NCBI GenBank assembly: GCA_945903465.1
Contig: CAMDOF010000014.1
Location: forward strand, 20,015 to 84,014
DNA: 64,000 bases
From: Opitutus sp. GAS368
GTDB taxonomy: Bacteria > Verrucomicrobiota > Verrucomicrobiia > Opitutales > Opitutaceae
Direction: 5' to 3'
Within the stretch, counting starts at the first letter, position 1, and the number at the start of each line of letters is the position of its first letter. Made by a program: the position numbers and the translations under genes. Below are positions 17,584 to 26,018 of this stretch, in pieces. The notes under the pieces are model-generated. The model saw only the letters and a list, made by a program, of their open reading frames with translations. It was not told the origin of the DNA and did not search any database.

Positions 17584-18786
17584 TTACGAGGCGAAATGGG
17601 AGAGATGCGCGCGCGCGATACGTCGAGATTCGGCATCGATGGCAATGACGGCGGCTAATTGACTCGGTTCGAAGTTTTGAATGCGGCTGAGAGTATGTTC
17701 GACGACTTGGGGAATCGCAAGAAAGGGAATTTCTTCGTTGAGAAAAGCGGCGACAGCGACCTCGTTGGCCGCGTTGTAGATCGCTGGGGCGACTCCACCC
17801 GCCAGAAGAGTGGCTTGGGCCAGGCGCCACAGGGGAAAGCGTTGTTCTTCGATCGGTCGGAATTCCAAAGCCATGCGCTGGGCAAAATCGAGGGACGCTT
17901 CGACCGCGGGTGCTCGCGCGGGATAAAGGAGCGCGTGTTGAATCGGGAAGGTCATCGATGGCGGGCAGAGCTGCGCGAGCATCGCGCCGTCGTTAAATTC
18001 AACCAAGCCGTGGACAATGCTCTGCGGATGAATGACCGCGGTACACTGCGTGGGCGTGAGATTGAAAAGCCACCGGGCCTCGATCAGTTCCAGCCCCTTG
18101 TTGGCGAGCGTGGCGGAATCGACGGTGACTTTTGGTCCCATGGTCCAGTTGGGATGCTTGAGGGCGTCAGCCGGTTTTACCGTGGAGAGTCGTTCTGTCG
18201 GCCAATCGCGAAAGGCGCCGCCGCTGGCGGTGAGGATAATCTTTCGAACGCCGCCGTGGGAGTGGCCCTGCAGGCATTGAAAGACCGCATTGTGCTCGCT
18301 ATCGATGGGGAGCACAGGCGCGTGATATTGCTGCGCGGCGGCCATGACAAATTTACCTGCGAGGACGAGAATTTCCTTAGACGCGAGGGCGAGGCTTTTG
18401 CCGGCGGCGAGAGCAGCGAGGGAGGGTTCGAGTCCGGTGATGCCGACCACGGCGATAAGCACGATATCGGCTTCGGGTAGCTGGGCGAGTTCGGTCAGGC
18501 CCGCGAGACCGCCGACGAGCTGAGCACCAGAGGGGAAGGCGGTGGATTGTGACCTGGCGGCGGCGAACGCGGTCTCGTCGAAAACCGCGATATTAAGCAC
18601 GTTGAACTGCCGGGCGATGGCGGCGAGTTTCTCCCAGTTGTGGTGAGCGGCGATGCCGACTAATTCGAGTTTGTCCGGATGGGCGGTGAGAACCCGCAGG
18701 GTGTTTTCCCCGATGGAACCGGTGGCTCCGAGGAGGACGACGCGCTTTCTGGGACCGGCGAAGATCGCGTTGGGTGGCAGTGGCAT
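17584..18786 (-). CDS. dxr: 1-deoxy-D-xylulose 5-phosphate reductoisomerase
   Basis: Dxr makes methylerythritol 4-phosphate from DXP with NADPH, the first committed MEP step. The 400-residue protein has the N-terminal dinucleotide-binding GATGSIGENTLRVL near residue 20, the substrate/metal loop PIDSEHNAVFQCLQG near 160, the catalytic-loop SGGAFRDWP, and GPKVTVDSATLANKGLELIE. It is co-directional with uppS, cdsA, rseP and ispG, so an early and a late MEP gene and the enzyme that consumes the product (UppS) share one run. Confidence 0.97.
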   Translation of the reverse strand: MPLPPNAIFAGPRKRVVLLGATGSIGENTLRVLTAHPDKLELVGIAAHHNWEKLAAIARQFNVLNIAVFDETAFAAARSQSTAFPSGAQLVGGLAGLTELAQLPEADIVLIAVVGITGLEPSLAALAAGKSLALASKEILVLAGKFVMAAAQQYHAPVLPIDSEHNAVFQCLQGHSHGGVRKIILTASGGAFRDWPTERLSTVKPADALKHPNWTMGPKVTVDSATLANKGLELIEARWLFNLTPTQCTAVIHPQSIVHGLVEFNDGAMLAQLCPPSMTFPIQHALLYPARAPAVEASLDFAQRMALEFRPIEEQRFPLWRLAQATLLAGGVAPAIYNAANEVAVAAFLNEEIPFLAIPQVVEHTLSRIQNFEPSQLAAVIAIDAESRRIARAHLSHFAS

Positions 18787-18859
18787 GCGGATCGGCGTGC
18801 GCGGTGGCGTTTAATCACTCGTTGATCTCATTGGCCGCACCAAACCGGAGCGGTTATCA

Positions 18860-19690
18860 TCACGGGAGCCGGAAGAGAAAGTAACCGATGGGTGCGGCAA
18901 GAATCACGCTGTCGCTCAGATCGAACATGCCGCCGATACCCGGAATCGTGCTGCCAGAATCTTTCATTTGTGCGCGGCGTTTAAGGACTGATTCGACGAG
19001 GTCCGCGACAATCCCGATGAGCGCAATCGGGACGGCCATGAAGGCCGCCGTGACGGGGGTCATATGAAGTGGAAAATAATCGCGGGCCAGCCACGCCACG
19101 AAGGCCCCCGCGCCCATCGCCAAGACCACGCCGCCCGCGGCTCCTTCCCAAGTCTTCTTCGGGCTGATTTGGGGAGACATCTTGGTGCGTCCGAACGCGA
19201 GACCGCTGATCAAGGCGCCCATATCACAGAATTTAGTGACGATAATAAGCCAGAGGCATAAAAGCAGTCGGCCCGAGCTCGAAATGGTATCGCTAGGCAC
19301 GGGGGTGACAATGGCGACGAGATAGGCCAGCATCACGGGCACATAGGCTAGGCCGAGCAGCGTCGAGGAAAGGGATTCGACGCGGTTTTCGGGGGTGCGC
19401 TCGCCGAGCAATCTTATCGCGAAGACGATGACTCCAAGGGGGAGCAGGAGCGCGGAAGACCAGCCAAACTGGATTTGCAGCCAAGGGCCCAAGGTGATGA
19501 AGCCGCCGAGCGCGATGCCAAATTTATCGAATGGATCGTAGCCGGAGGCGTGCATGAGTTGATAAAATTCACGCAGGGTGAGGACCGACAACAGAGTGAT
19601 GAGAACGAGTGCGCCTTCAGTGCGGAAGTAGCCCACGGTTGTGCCCACGATGGCCCAGAGGAGGAGGGTGCTGAAGAGGCGTTGGCCCAT
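18860..19690 (-). CDS. cdsA: Phosphatidate cytidylyltransferase
   Basis: CdsA makes CDP-diacylglycerol, the precursor of bacterial phospholipids. The 276-residue protein has seven or eight membrane helices and ends with the family signature in a variant form: VLKRRAQMKDSGSTIPGIGG then MFDLSDSVILAAPIGYF. In the usual consensus the middle reads P-G-H-G-G-x-x-D-R-x-D, so here His is Ile and Arg is Leu, while the catalytic Lys/Asp frame is kept. K-K-T-W-E-G-A (SPKKTWEGAAGG) is intact. It lies 35 bases downstream of uppS. Confidence 0.94.
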   Translation of the reverse strand: MGQRLFSTLLLWAIVGTTVGYFRTEGALVLITLLSVLTLREFYQLMHASGYDPFDKFGIALGGFITLGPWLQIQFGWSSALLLPLGVIVFAIRLLGERTPENRVESLSSTLLGLAYVPVMLAYLVAIVTPVPSDTISSSGRLLLCLWLIIVTKFCDMGALISGLAFGRTKMSPQISPKKTWEGAAGGVVLAMGAGAFVAWLARDYFPLHMTPVTAAFMAVPIALIGIVADLVESVLKRRAQMKDSGSTIPGIGGMFDLSDSVILAAPIGYFLFRLP

Positions 19691-19725
19691 GTTAGACGCG
19701 GATGCGGCTTAAAATCGTCGGGAAG

Positions 19726-20469
19726 TTATTTGTCCATCGCCGCTTTGACTTGCTCGCTGGTCAGGCCGAAGCGCCGCTCGCGCCGGCTGTATTCGGCCAA
19801 GGCGGCGGCGAGGTCGGCTTTAGTAAAATCAGGCCAGAGCACCGGCGTGAAAATATATTCGGCGTAGGCGCCTTGGAGCAGTAGAAAATTACTGACACGT
19901 GTCTCGCCCGAGGTGCGGATAATCAGATCGGGCTCGGGCATCCCGGCGGTGTAAAGATAGCGGTCAAAGGTCTCCCAGGAACTGTCGTTAAGTTTTTCGT
20001 GGCCGGCGGCCACGGCGGCGGCATACGCGCGGGCGGCGTCGACCATTTCCGTGCGGGCGCCGTAATTAAGAGCGAGCACCAGCGTGTAATCGTTGAAGTG
20101 TTTGGTTTCCTCCGTGGTCATGCGGAGGACTTTTTGGACGCCGGCCGGCAGGTCCTCGATGCGACCGATGGTGCGCAACCTCACGCGATCGCGTACAAAC
20201 GTCTCTAATTCGCGCTTCAGGTAATATTCGAGCAATCCCATGAGTGCGCCGACTTCGTCTTGGGGTCGCTTCCAGTTCTCGATCGAAAAAGCGTAGAGCG
20301 TGAGCATGCGCACGCCGAGATCGCGGGCGGCCAAGGTGGCGGTGCGCACAGTTTCGACCCCTCGCCGATGCCCTTCAATTCGGGGCAGGCCGCGTTTCGT
20401 CGCCCAGCGCCCGTTGCCATCCATAATGATGGCCACGTGCTGTGGGATGTTTTCGACAAGAACGGACAT
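19726..20469 (-). CDS. uppS: Undecaprenyl (polyprenyl) diphosphate synthase
   Basis: UppS extends farnesyl diphosphate with IPP units to the C55 lipid carrier of cell-wall synthesis. The 247-residue cis-prenyltransferase has the P-loop-like IIMDGNGRWATKRGLPRIEG with the catalytic Asp near residue 17, HRRGVETVR, LTLYAFSIENWKRP, and the C-terminal RTSGETRVSNFLLLQGAYAE (usual R-T-S-G-E-x-R-x-S-N-F) followed by FTPVLWPDF. It is the first gene of the run and its 145-base upstream region faces the pterin dehydratase gene, so the operon promoter should be there. Confidence 0.97.
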   Translation of the reverse strand: MSVLVENIPQHVAIIMDGNGRWATKRGLPRIEGHRRGVETVRTATLAARDLGVRMLTLYAFSIENWKRPQDEVGALMGLLEYYLKRELETFVRDRVRLRTIGRIEDLPAGVQKVLRMTTEETKHFNDYTLVLALNYGARTEMVDAARAYAAAVAAGHEKLNDSSWETFDRYLYTAGMPEPDLIIRTSGETRVSNFLLLQGAYAEYIFTPVLWPDFTKADLAAALAEYSRRERRFGLTSEQVKAAMDK

Positions 20470-20614
20470 AAATAAGACGGAGCCTAGGGTGGTGCCGGTA
20501 TCTTGACAAGCCGCTAGGCGCGCACCCGTGCGCTTTTGGTTATCGGACGGAGCTTCCGTCGCCGCCGACCGCGCTTCGATTGACGGGCGCGGGGACGCCG
20601 TTCACCGTCGGGTC

Positions 20615-20941
20615 ATGCTCACACCTCTGACGTCAGACGAAATTGCGCGCGCCTTGGCGTCCCTGCCCGGCTGGAGCCTGAAATTAAACGCCCTGACGCG
20701 ATCTTTCAATCTGGGCTCTTTTCGTGAGGCCATGTGCTTTATGGGGCGGATTGCCTTTGAGGCGGAGGAACTGAACCATCACCCAGAGTGGACCAATGTC
20801 TATGATCGTGTGGTCATCCGGCTCAATACGCACGACGTGGGCGGTGTCGTGACGGCCCGGGATGTCGCTTTGGCCCTGCGGATTCAGCGCATTGCCGAGA
20901 AGGGCGCAGGCATTTCCTCACTCGCAGCTGAGCGGGGTTAG
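20615..20941 (+). CDS. 4a-hydroxytetrahydrobiopterin dehydratase (PCD/DCoH family)
   Basis: The enzyme regenerates quinonoid dihydropterin after aromatic hydroxylation. The ATG at 20615 (MLTPLTSDEIARALASLPGW) gives 108 residues, the family's usual size. An in-frame start 87 bases upstream would add an unrelated Arg-rich leader. The active-site pattern is clear: E-x-L-N-H-H-P-E-W (EAEELNHHPEWTNVYDRVVI) and RLNTHDVGGVVTARDVALAL. It is divergent from uppS. No aromatic amino acid hydroxylase is in view, so its partner is unknown. Confidence 0.92.
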   Translation: MLTPLTSDEIARALASLPGWSLKLNALTRSFNLGSFREAMCFMGRIAFEAEELNHHPEWTNVYDRVVIRLNTHDVGGVVTARDVALALRIQRIAEKGAGISSLAAERG

Positions 20942-20948
20942 GTTAAGG

Positions 20949-20993
20949 GCGGGCCGCAGGTTTAGCCGTCAGCGGCCTGTGGTCCGGCCCGTT
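20949..20993. terminator. Possible bidirectional hairpin between convergent genes
   Basis: CGGGCCG at 20950-20956 pairs with CGGCCCG at 20985-20991, and CAGG/CCTG can extend it with a bulge. A T-containing tail (TTGTTCT) follows on the plus strand. It lies between two convergent genes, a usual place for a shared terminator. The stem is imperfect and the T run weak. Confidence 0.35.
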
Positions 20994-21029
20994 GTTCTCA
21001 AGGGTTGAGATGACGGCGCCTGTTTCGGT

Positions 21030-22001
21030 TCAAAGCCCGCGCATAAAATTGAAAGTCCGGTCGACTTGGCCGGGGAGCGGTTCATGCGCGAAGTCGGGGT
21101 AGAGAACGAAATCCTTCTTTGCGGTAATTTTGTTGTAGGCCGCAAATTGTGAGCTAGGAGAACAGATCGTATCCATCAGACCTGTGAACATCAGGACTTG
21201 GGCCCGGATGCGTTCCGCGAGGTGCTGGATGTCGATATAACCGAGTTTGGTGAAAATTTCCTCGACCCGCTCATGTCGCGGATCGTTAAACCGCAAGAAA
21301 AGACGAAGCTCTTCGTACGCATCCTTAGCATAGTCCTGCTCCCAGACTCTTTGGTAGTCGCAAAGAAACGGATACACAGGGGCCACTCGCTTAATTCGTG
21401 GTTCCAGTGCCGCGCAGGCCAGAGCCAAGGCCCCGCCTTGAGAAAGGCCGCAGGCGCCCACCCGCTGGGCATCGATCTCCGGAAATTCCATCACGACTCG
21501 GGCGAGTTGGACCGTATCGAGAAAGATTTGCCGGAACGCCAGTTTGCGCGGATCCGGGTCGGCGAGACCGCGAATGATATGGCCCCGCTGTGTCGTGCCC
21601 TGCACGCGCCCGTTGTCTTCAGAGCGACCGCCTTGGCCACGGCAGTCCATCGCCGCCAAGCTGAAGCCTTCTGCCGCCCAGCCAAACTTGTCGAACCAGT
21701 CGCCAGAGTGGCCCGAGTAACCGTGAAATTGCAGCACCGCCGGGTGAGGCCCCGCGGCGCGCACCGCCCGGGGTCGAAGGTATTTAGCGTAGATCCGCGC
21801 ACCGCCCACACCGGTAAACCAAAGATCGAAACACTCGATATTTTGCGCGGCGACGACCCCGCTCGCTTTCAGTTCAGGTTGCGGGTCGGTCGCGGCCAGC
21901 TCGCTCAGCGCTTCGGTCCAGTAGGCGTCAAAATCAGAGGGGCGGGGATTGCGCCCCGGGTAGGTGAGTAGTTCTGAAAGGGGACGGTCGATGAGGGGCA
22001 T
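21030..22001 (-). CDS. Acetyl-xylan esterase / cephalosporin-C deacetylase-type hydrolase
   Basis: The 323-residue alpha/beta hydrolase resembles AXE1/CE7 enzymes, which remove acetyl groups from xylan fragments or small acetylated sugars. Visible motifs are RPSDFDAYWTEAL near the start, FHGYSGHSGDW, AAMDCRGQGGRSED, the nucleophile elbow GLSQGGALALA, and a late FAHEPLPGQ with the catalytic His. The ATG at 22001 gives MPLIDRPLSELLTYP, the normal family beginning. An upstream in-frame Met would overlap the next gene. No signal peptide is seen, so it likely acts in the cytoplasm on imported sugars. Confidence 0.88.
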   Translation of the reverse strand: MPLIDRPLSELLTYPGRNPRPSDFDAYWTEALSELAATDPQPELKASGVVAAQNIECFDLWFTGVGGARIYAKYLRPRAVRAAGPHPAVLQFHGYSGHSGDWFDKFGWAAEGFSLAAMDCRGQGGRSEDNGRVQGTTQRGHIIRGLADPDPRKLAFRQIFLDTVQLARVVMEFPEIDAQRVGACGLSQGGALALACAALEPRIKRVAPVYPFLCDYQRVWEQDYAKDAYEELRLFLRFNDPRHERVEEIFTKLGYIDIQHLAERIRAQVLMFTGLMDTICSPSSQFAAYNKITAKKDFVLYPDFAHEPLPGQVDRTFNFMRGL

Positions 22002-22021
22002 GGAAAAATGATCAAAACAGT

Positions 22022-22840
22022 TTAGAATACGCGGACAAAAGAGCGCACGCCCACGTCGACCAAGGACCCGTTGGCGGCTTGTGCGCGGCGCCATTGGCCT
22101 CGTTCATCAAAGACGCCCAGTTGCTCGGGCCGCCCAGCGAGTGGAGCGAAAAATTCCCGCTGTTCTGGATCGAATGCGAGCGACGCTCCGACGGGAGCGC
22201 TCAGGTTGATCTCGCCGGTGCGCGCGCCTTGGAGGTCATGGACCGTGATGCGCCGACCACCGGCGTTGAGGACGAAGATATGTTGGCCGGCTGGGTCGAA
22301 TGCCAGCGCCAGCGGGGCGCCCTCGAGACCGGCCAGAGGAAGGGTGCGGACGACCCGACCCAAACGTGAGGTTTCGAGGATTGCGGCCGGGACGCTTCGT
22401 AGCAGAAAAAGATGGCCATCGCGCGGGCGGATGGCGAGGTCACCCCCACCGATCTCGGGCGCGCCTTCGATCGTAAACTCGCGCTTGATCGCGCGGGCCG
22501 GTCGATCGACGACGCGGATCCGATTACCGGGGTGGATGCGCAGAAAAAAGTGATCGGTAAAGGGATCGTAAGCGAAACCGGTGACGAGTTCATCCGCTTT
22601 TAAAAAGCTGGGAACCTCCTCAACCCGCCCGTTGCCGATATCCTGTATTTTTCGCTCTGGGCCGGCTGTCGCCAGGGTGTACAGGTGAAGCGGGCCTCGC
22701 GTGGCGCAGCCCGCTCCGGCGAGCCCCAACCAAGCCACCGCCCCAAGCGCGCCGAGCCGGCGAAGAGCGCGGGCGTATCCTTTTCGCGTTGTCACGATCG
22801 CTCGTCGCGGCGTGCATCGGTGCATGAAAGTCGCATTCAT
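22022..22840 (-). CDS. Lipoprotein with beta-propeller-like repeats
   Basis: The up to 272-residue protein has a basic N-terminus, a hydrophobic core and a lipobox-like LAGAGC (Cys near residue 45), so it is probably lipid-anchored. The rest is a series of short beta strands with repeated W/D-type propeller character (AYDPFTDHFFLRIHPGNRIR, then DLAIRPRDGHLFLLR, then LALAFDPAGQHIFVLNAGGR, then LAFDPEQREFFAP), like NHL/SMP-30-type folds. No catalytic residues are evident. The first Met overlaps the divergent nucleoside phosphorylase start by 17 bases; starts at Met6 (22825) or GTG 22795 would reduce or remove that overlap and still leave a good signal. Confidence 0.7.
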   Translation of the reverse strand: MNATFMHRCTPRRAIVTTRKGYARALRRLGALGAVAWLGLAGAGCATRGPLHLYTLATAGPERKIQDIGNGRVEEVPSFLKADELVTGFAYDPFTDHFFLRIHPGNRIRVVDRPARAIKREFTIEGAPEIGGGDLAIRPRDGHLFLLRSVPAAILETSRLGRVVRTLPLAGLEGAPLALAFDPAGQHIFVLNAGGRRITVHDLQGARTGEINLSAPVGASLAFDPEQREFFAPLAGRPEQLGVFDERGQWRRAQAANGSLVDVGVRSFVRVF

Positions 22841-23522
22841 TAGTGGGACGAGTATTGTGAACTCAGCGTTGTTTTCGTCGTGGGAAGTGAAGACCGTCGA
22901 GACAAATTTTGGAGCGGTGACCTATCGCCGTCGAGGCGAGCAGGTCTTGCTAAATCGGCATGGCAACGCCTTTCCGCTGCCGCCTCATAAAATTAATTAC
23001 CGCGCTAATCTCGCGGCGCTGGCCCAGCTCGGTTTGGTCGACGTGGTCTCTCTGAACTCGGTTGGGTCTTTGCGCCCGGAGCTGCCTCCGGGAACGCTCG
23101 TTTCCTGCTCTGATTATGTGTGCCTGCAGCAGGGCCCCGTCACGTTTTATGATGAGGAGCTTCGGGGCGCGGCTCCCGGGATTGCGAATAACCTGATCCC
23201 GGGGCTCGTCGCCGCTTTGGCCCCGGAATTTAAAATTCATACCGGGAAAGTGTATGTGCAGATGCAGGGTCCTCGATTTGAAACGAAGGCTGAGATCCGG
23301 GTTATCCGTGCGTGGGGTGATGTGGTCGGGATGACGGCCGCGCACGAGGCGGATCTCTGTGCCGAAAACGGACTGCGTTACAACAGCTTCGCGCTGGTGG
23401 ATAATTACGCGAACGGCCTCGAGGGAACCGAGATCGATTTTGTTAAATTTAAGGATCTTGTGCGAGAAAATCAGACTAAAGTAGATCGCTTGTTTACGCG
23501 TTTTCTGGAGATTCTGGCGTGA
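22824..23522 (+). CDS. Purine nucleoside / methylthioadenosine phosphorylase family protein
   Basis: The ATG at 22824 gives a 232-residue single-domain protein of the PNP/UDP phosphorylase superfamily. It begins [17 protein letters not shown] and has the phosphate-loop equivalent [20 protein letters not shown], the sugar/base pocket [20 protein letters not shown], and [17 protein letters not shown], the usual G-M-(S/T)-x-x-x-E-(A/V)-x-x-A pattern. The enzyme would phosphorolyse a purine nucleoside, possibly methylthioadenosine. Substrate preference cannot be read by eye. An open frame extends upstream to 22701 but is only the shadow of the divergent lipoprotein gene. Confidence 0.88.
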   Translation: MKVAFISGTSIVNSALFSSWEVKTVETNFGAVTYRRRGEQVLLNRHGNAFPLPPHKINYRANLAALAQLGLVDVVSLNSVGSLRPELPPGTLVSCSDYVCLQQGPVTFYDEELRGAAPGIANNLIPGLVAALAPEFKIHTGKVYVQMQGPRFETKAEIRVIRAWGDVVGMTAAHEADLCAENGLRYNSFALVDNYANGLEGTEIDFVKFKDLVRENQTKVDRLFTRFLEILA

Positions 23523-23760
23523 TGGCCACGCGAGCTGGCGCGGTCAAATCGAGGGGCGCGCTGCTGCCGAATTAGATCGCGGCGGCGGAGTCTTGGCGCG
23601 GCCCGCGGGCAGGAGCGCCCCGGCCGCAACGTTGGGGGCAAGCGGTAGAAAGTGGCTCACCGGTACCGCCGGGTGCGCTCCTTTTCCCGCGCACCGTGAA
23701 TCACTCGATAATTTTAAAACCAGTTTGCGCAGGGCCTCCCCGCGCAATAGGCTTTGGGCG

Positions 23761-24732
23761 ATGATCGATTTTGTCGCGATGCCCGAAATGACGGCGGCCC
23801 AGCGGGCGCTCGAACGACTGCGCGCGAATATGCGCCTCTCGATTCGGGGTAAGGATGAGGTGATTAATCAAGTACTCGTCTGCCTTTTGGCCGGCGGGCA
23901 TCTGCTGATCGAAGATTTGCCGGGAGTCGGTAAAACGACGCTCGCCTACGCTTTGGCACGTTCCATGGATTGCATCTTCACGCGGATCCAATTCACGAGC
24001 GATTTGCTCCCAAGCGACGTGACCGGTGTCGCCATCTATGATGAGGCATCGAAGACCTTCGTTTTTAAAAAAGGCCCCGTTTTTGCGCACGTCGTTTTGG
24101 CCGACGAGATTAATCGAGCCACGCCGAAGACGCAGTCGGCCTTGCTTGAAGTCATGGACCGCGCGCGAGTGACCGTGGACGGGGAACCGCATGCGGTGGG
24201 GACTCCTTTCATGGTCTTTGCGACGCAGAATCCCGTGGACTACGAAGGGACCTTTGCGCTCCCCGAGAGCCAAATGGATCGTTTTTTGATGCGGTTGCGG
24301 ATGGGTTATCCCGAGGCGGCCGACGAGCGCGAAATCCTGCGGACCGCTCGGGGTGGATATGACGCGATTGCGCTTAACCCCGTGGTGACCCGTCACGAGA
24401 TCCTCGGATTGCAGGCGTTCGCCCAGCAGGTCTTCGTCGAGGAAAGCGTGTTGGAGTTTATTTTGAGTATTGTCGCGGCGACGCGGACGGAAGCCGAATT
24501 TCGCAATGGGGTGAGTGTGCGCGGCGGCGTGGCCCTGCGGCGCGCCGCGCAGGCGCGGGCGTTGTTGCTGCAGAGAGATTTTGTGTTGCCCGGGGACGTG
24601 GCGGAATTGGTTGCGCCGATTTTGGCGCACCGGCTCGCGTTGGCGCGGCAGACCGGTGACGCGCTCGAAGAGCGTCGGACCGTGGCCGCCGTGCTCAAGC
24701 GCATCGTGGGTGCCGTGCCTTGGCCGGTTTAG
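23761..24732 (+). CDS. MoxR-type AAA+ ATPase
   Basis: The 323-residue MoxR ATPase probably acts as a chaperone for assembling or activating partner proteins. Visible are Walker [14 protein letters not shown], Walker [21 protein letters not shown], the sensor [20 protein letters not shown] and a C-terminal lid ([16 protein letters not shown]). The ATG at 23761 begins the normal family N-terminus ([20 protein letters not shown]). It is the first of three closely spaced genes with DUF58 and transglutaminase proteins, a widely conserved trio. Confidence 0.95.
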   Translation: MIDFVAMPEMTAAQRALERLRANMRLSIRGKDEVINQVLVCLLAGGHLLIEDLPGVGKTTLAYALARSMDCIFTRIQFTSDLLPSDVTGVAIYDEASKTFVFKKGPVFAHVVLADEINRATPKTQSALLEVMDRARVTVDGEPHAVGTPFMVFATQNPVDYEGTFALPESQMDRFLMRLRMGYPEAADEREILRTARGGYDAIALNPVVTRHEILGLQAFAQQVFVEESVLEFILSIVAATRTEAEFRNGVSVRGGVALRRAAQARALLLQRDFVLPGDVAELVAPILAHRLALARQTGDALEERRTVAAVLKRIVGAVPWPV

Positions 24733-24746
24733 GGCGGACCCATTTT

Positions 24747-26018
24747 ATGATGGCGGAGCGTGCGCGCGGAGCTGGTTCAGGCCGTTCGGAAATCAATGGA
24801 GTGGTGCGGCGGGTTTCCGACTGGGCGGGCGCGAGTGGTCGCGCGCAACGGCGGCCGTTTACGTGGAGCAGTTTTTTATGGTCTTTAGTGTATCCGAAAC
24901 GTGGTGACCGAATCCGGCCCACCCTCCCGGGAGTCATTCTGGTGGCTTTGTCGATGGGGATTGGGACGGCCGCCTATAATTCATCGAGTAATATTCTTTT
25001 CATGACGCTCTCGCTGCTGCTCGCATGCTTGATTCTCAGCGGGGTGCTGTCGTGGCTCAACCTGCGCGCGGTTAGCTGGCAGCTGCAACTCGCGCCTCCG
25101 TGGCGAGCGGGCGTCGAGGCAGTGGTTGCGCTGGACTTGCGCAATGCGAAACGGGTTCTGCCGACTTACGCTCTGGAGTTTGCATTGACCGCGCGTTTGC
25201 AGGCGGCTGAAAAAGAGCAAAAAGCGGAGTCGACTGTGTCGGCGCGACCGACGGATGTACGCGCGGCGCTCGCTCAGGCCGAGCTGAAGGAAATTCGTGG
25301 CCAGGTAAGTTTGGCGCAACGGCTGGACGCGCGGGGTGTTGGCCAAGTCGAGTGGCGGTTTAAACCTGAGCATCGAGGCCGATGGCTGGTCGAGCTGGCT
25401 GGGGTTGGCTCGTTTTTTCCGTTTGGGTTTTTACGCAAGGACACCGGCACGGACCTCGCGTTGCTCGCCACGGTTTGGCCGGCGGAGGTGGTGTACCAGC
25501 GGGTGGGGCAGGCGGCGGGGCGGCGAGTGGCGGCGGGCGACCGCGTCGGGCGAGCCGGTCTCGGCGGGGATATGTTGGATTTACGGCGCTATGCGGCGGG
25601 TGACTCCCATCGACTAATTCATTGGAAAGCGAGTGCGCGGATGCGGACGCTCCTTGTGCGGCAACTGGCGGGGGAAAGAACCGAGGGCTATGCCTTGTGG
25701 TTGAAGACCGATGCCCGGGTCTGGTCGCGACCGGAGCAGTTCGAATTATTACTCCGGTTGGTTGCGACGCTGGCCCACGACCTTTTTATCGCTCGTGAGT
25801 TGACGAGTGTGGCCCTCGATGACGAGCCCCCGCGGATCGTGCGGCGGCGGCACGATCTAGAGGCGTGGTGGGATCTTCTCGCCACGGTGAGCACGCACCA
25901 CCGTGAGCAGCCGATGGCTGAGTCGATACCCACCCAGAAAAATATCATGATGTTTTTCCCCGAAGGGGTGCATGGCGTCAGCGCGGTCGTGGCTGGGCAG
26001 AAAGTGGCCGAGGTATGA
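24747..26018 (+). CDS. DUF58-domain membrane protein
   Basis: The roughly 423-residue protein has two membrane helices (about residues 60-105) followed by a long cytoplasmic or exposed part with the DUF58 signature GDMLDLRRYAAGDSHRLIHW and KASAR. The preceding segment (VEAVVALDLRNAKRVLPTYA) is the usual beta-rich region. DUF58 proteins have a von Willebrand A-like fold and accompany MoxR. The start is uncertain: Met codons at 24720, 24747 and 24750 are possible, and 24747 leaves 14 bases after moxR. The last four bases overlap the next start. Confidence 0.88.
   Translation: MMAERARGAGSGRSEINGVVRRVSDWAGASGRAQRRPFTWSSFLWSLVYPKRGDRIRPTLPGVILVALSMGIGTAAYNSSSNILFMTLSLLLACLILSGVLSWLNLRAVSWQLQLAPPWRAGVEAVVALDLRNAKRVLPTYALEFALTARLQAAEKEQKAESTVSARPTDVRAALAQAELKEIRGQVSLAQRLDARGVGQVEWRFKPEHRGRWLVELAGVGSFFPFGFLRKDTGTDLALLATVWPAEVVYQRVGQAAGRRVAAGDRVGRAGLGGDMLDLRRYAAGDSHRLIHWKASARMRTLLVRQLAGERTEGYALWLKTDARVWSRPEQFELLLRLVATLAHDLFIARELTSVALDDEPPRIVRRRHDLEAWWDLLATVSTHHREQPMAESIPTQKNIMMFFPEGVHGVSAVVAGQKVAEV

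Noticed and set aside
17659..18480. Long plus-strand frame over dxr
   Set aside because: No domain character; the minus-strand Dxr motifs are complete across the same bases.
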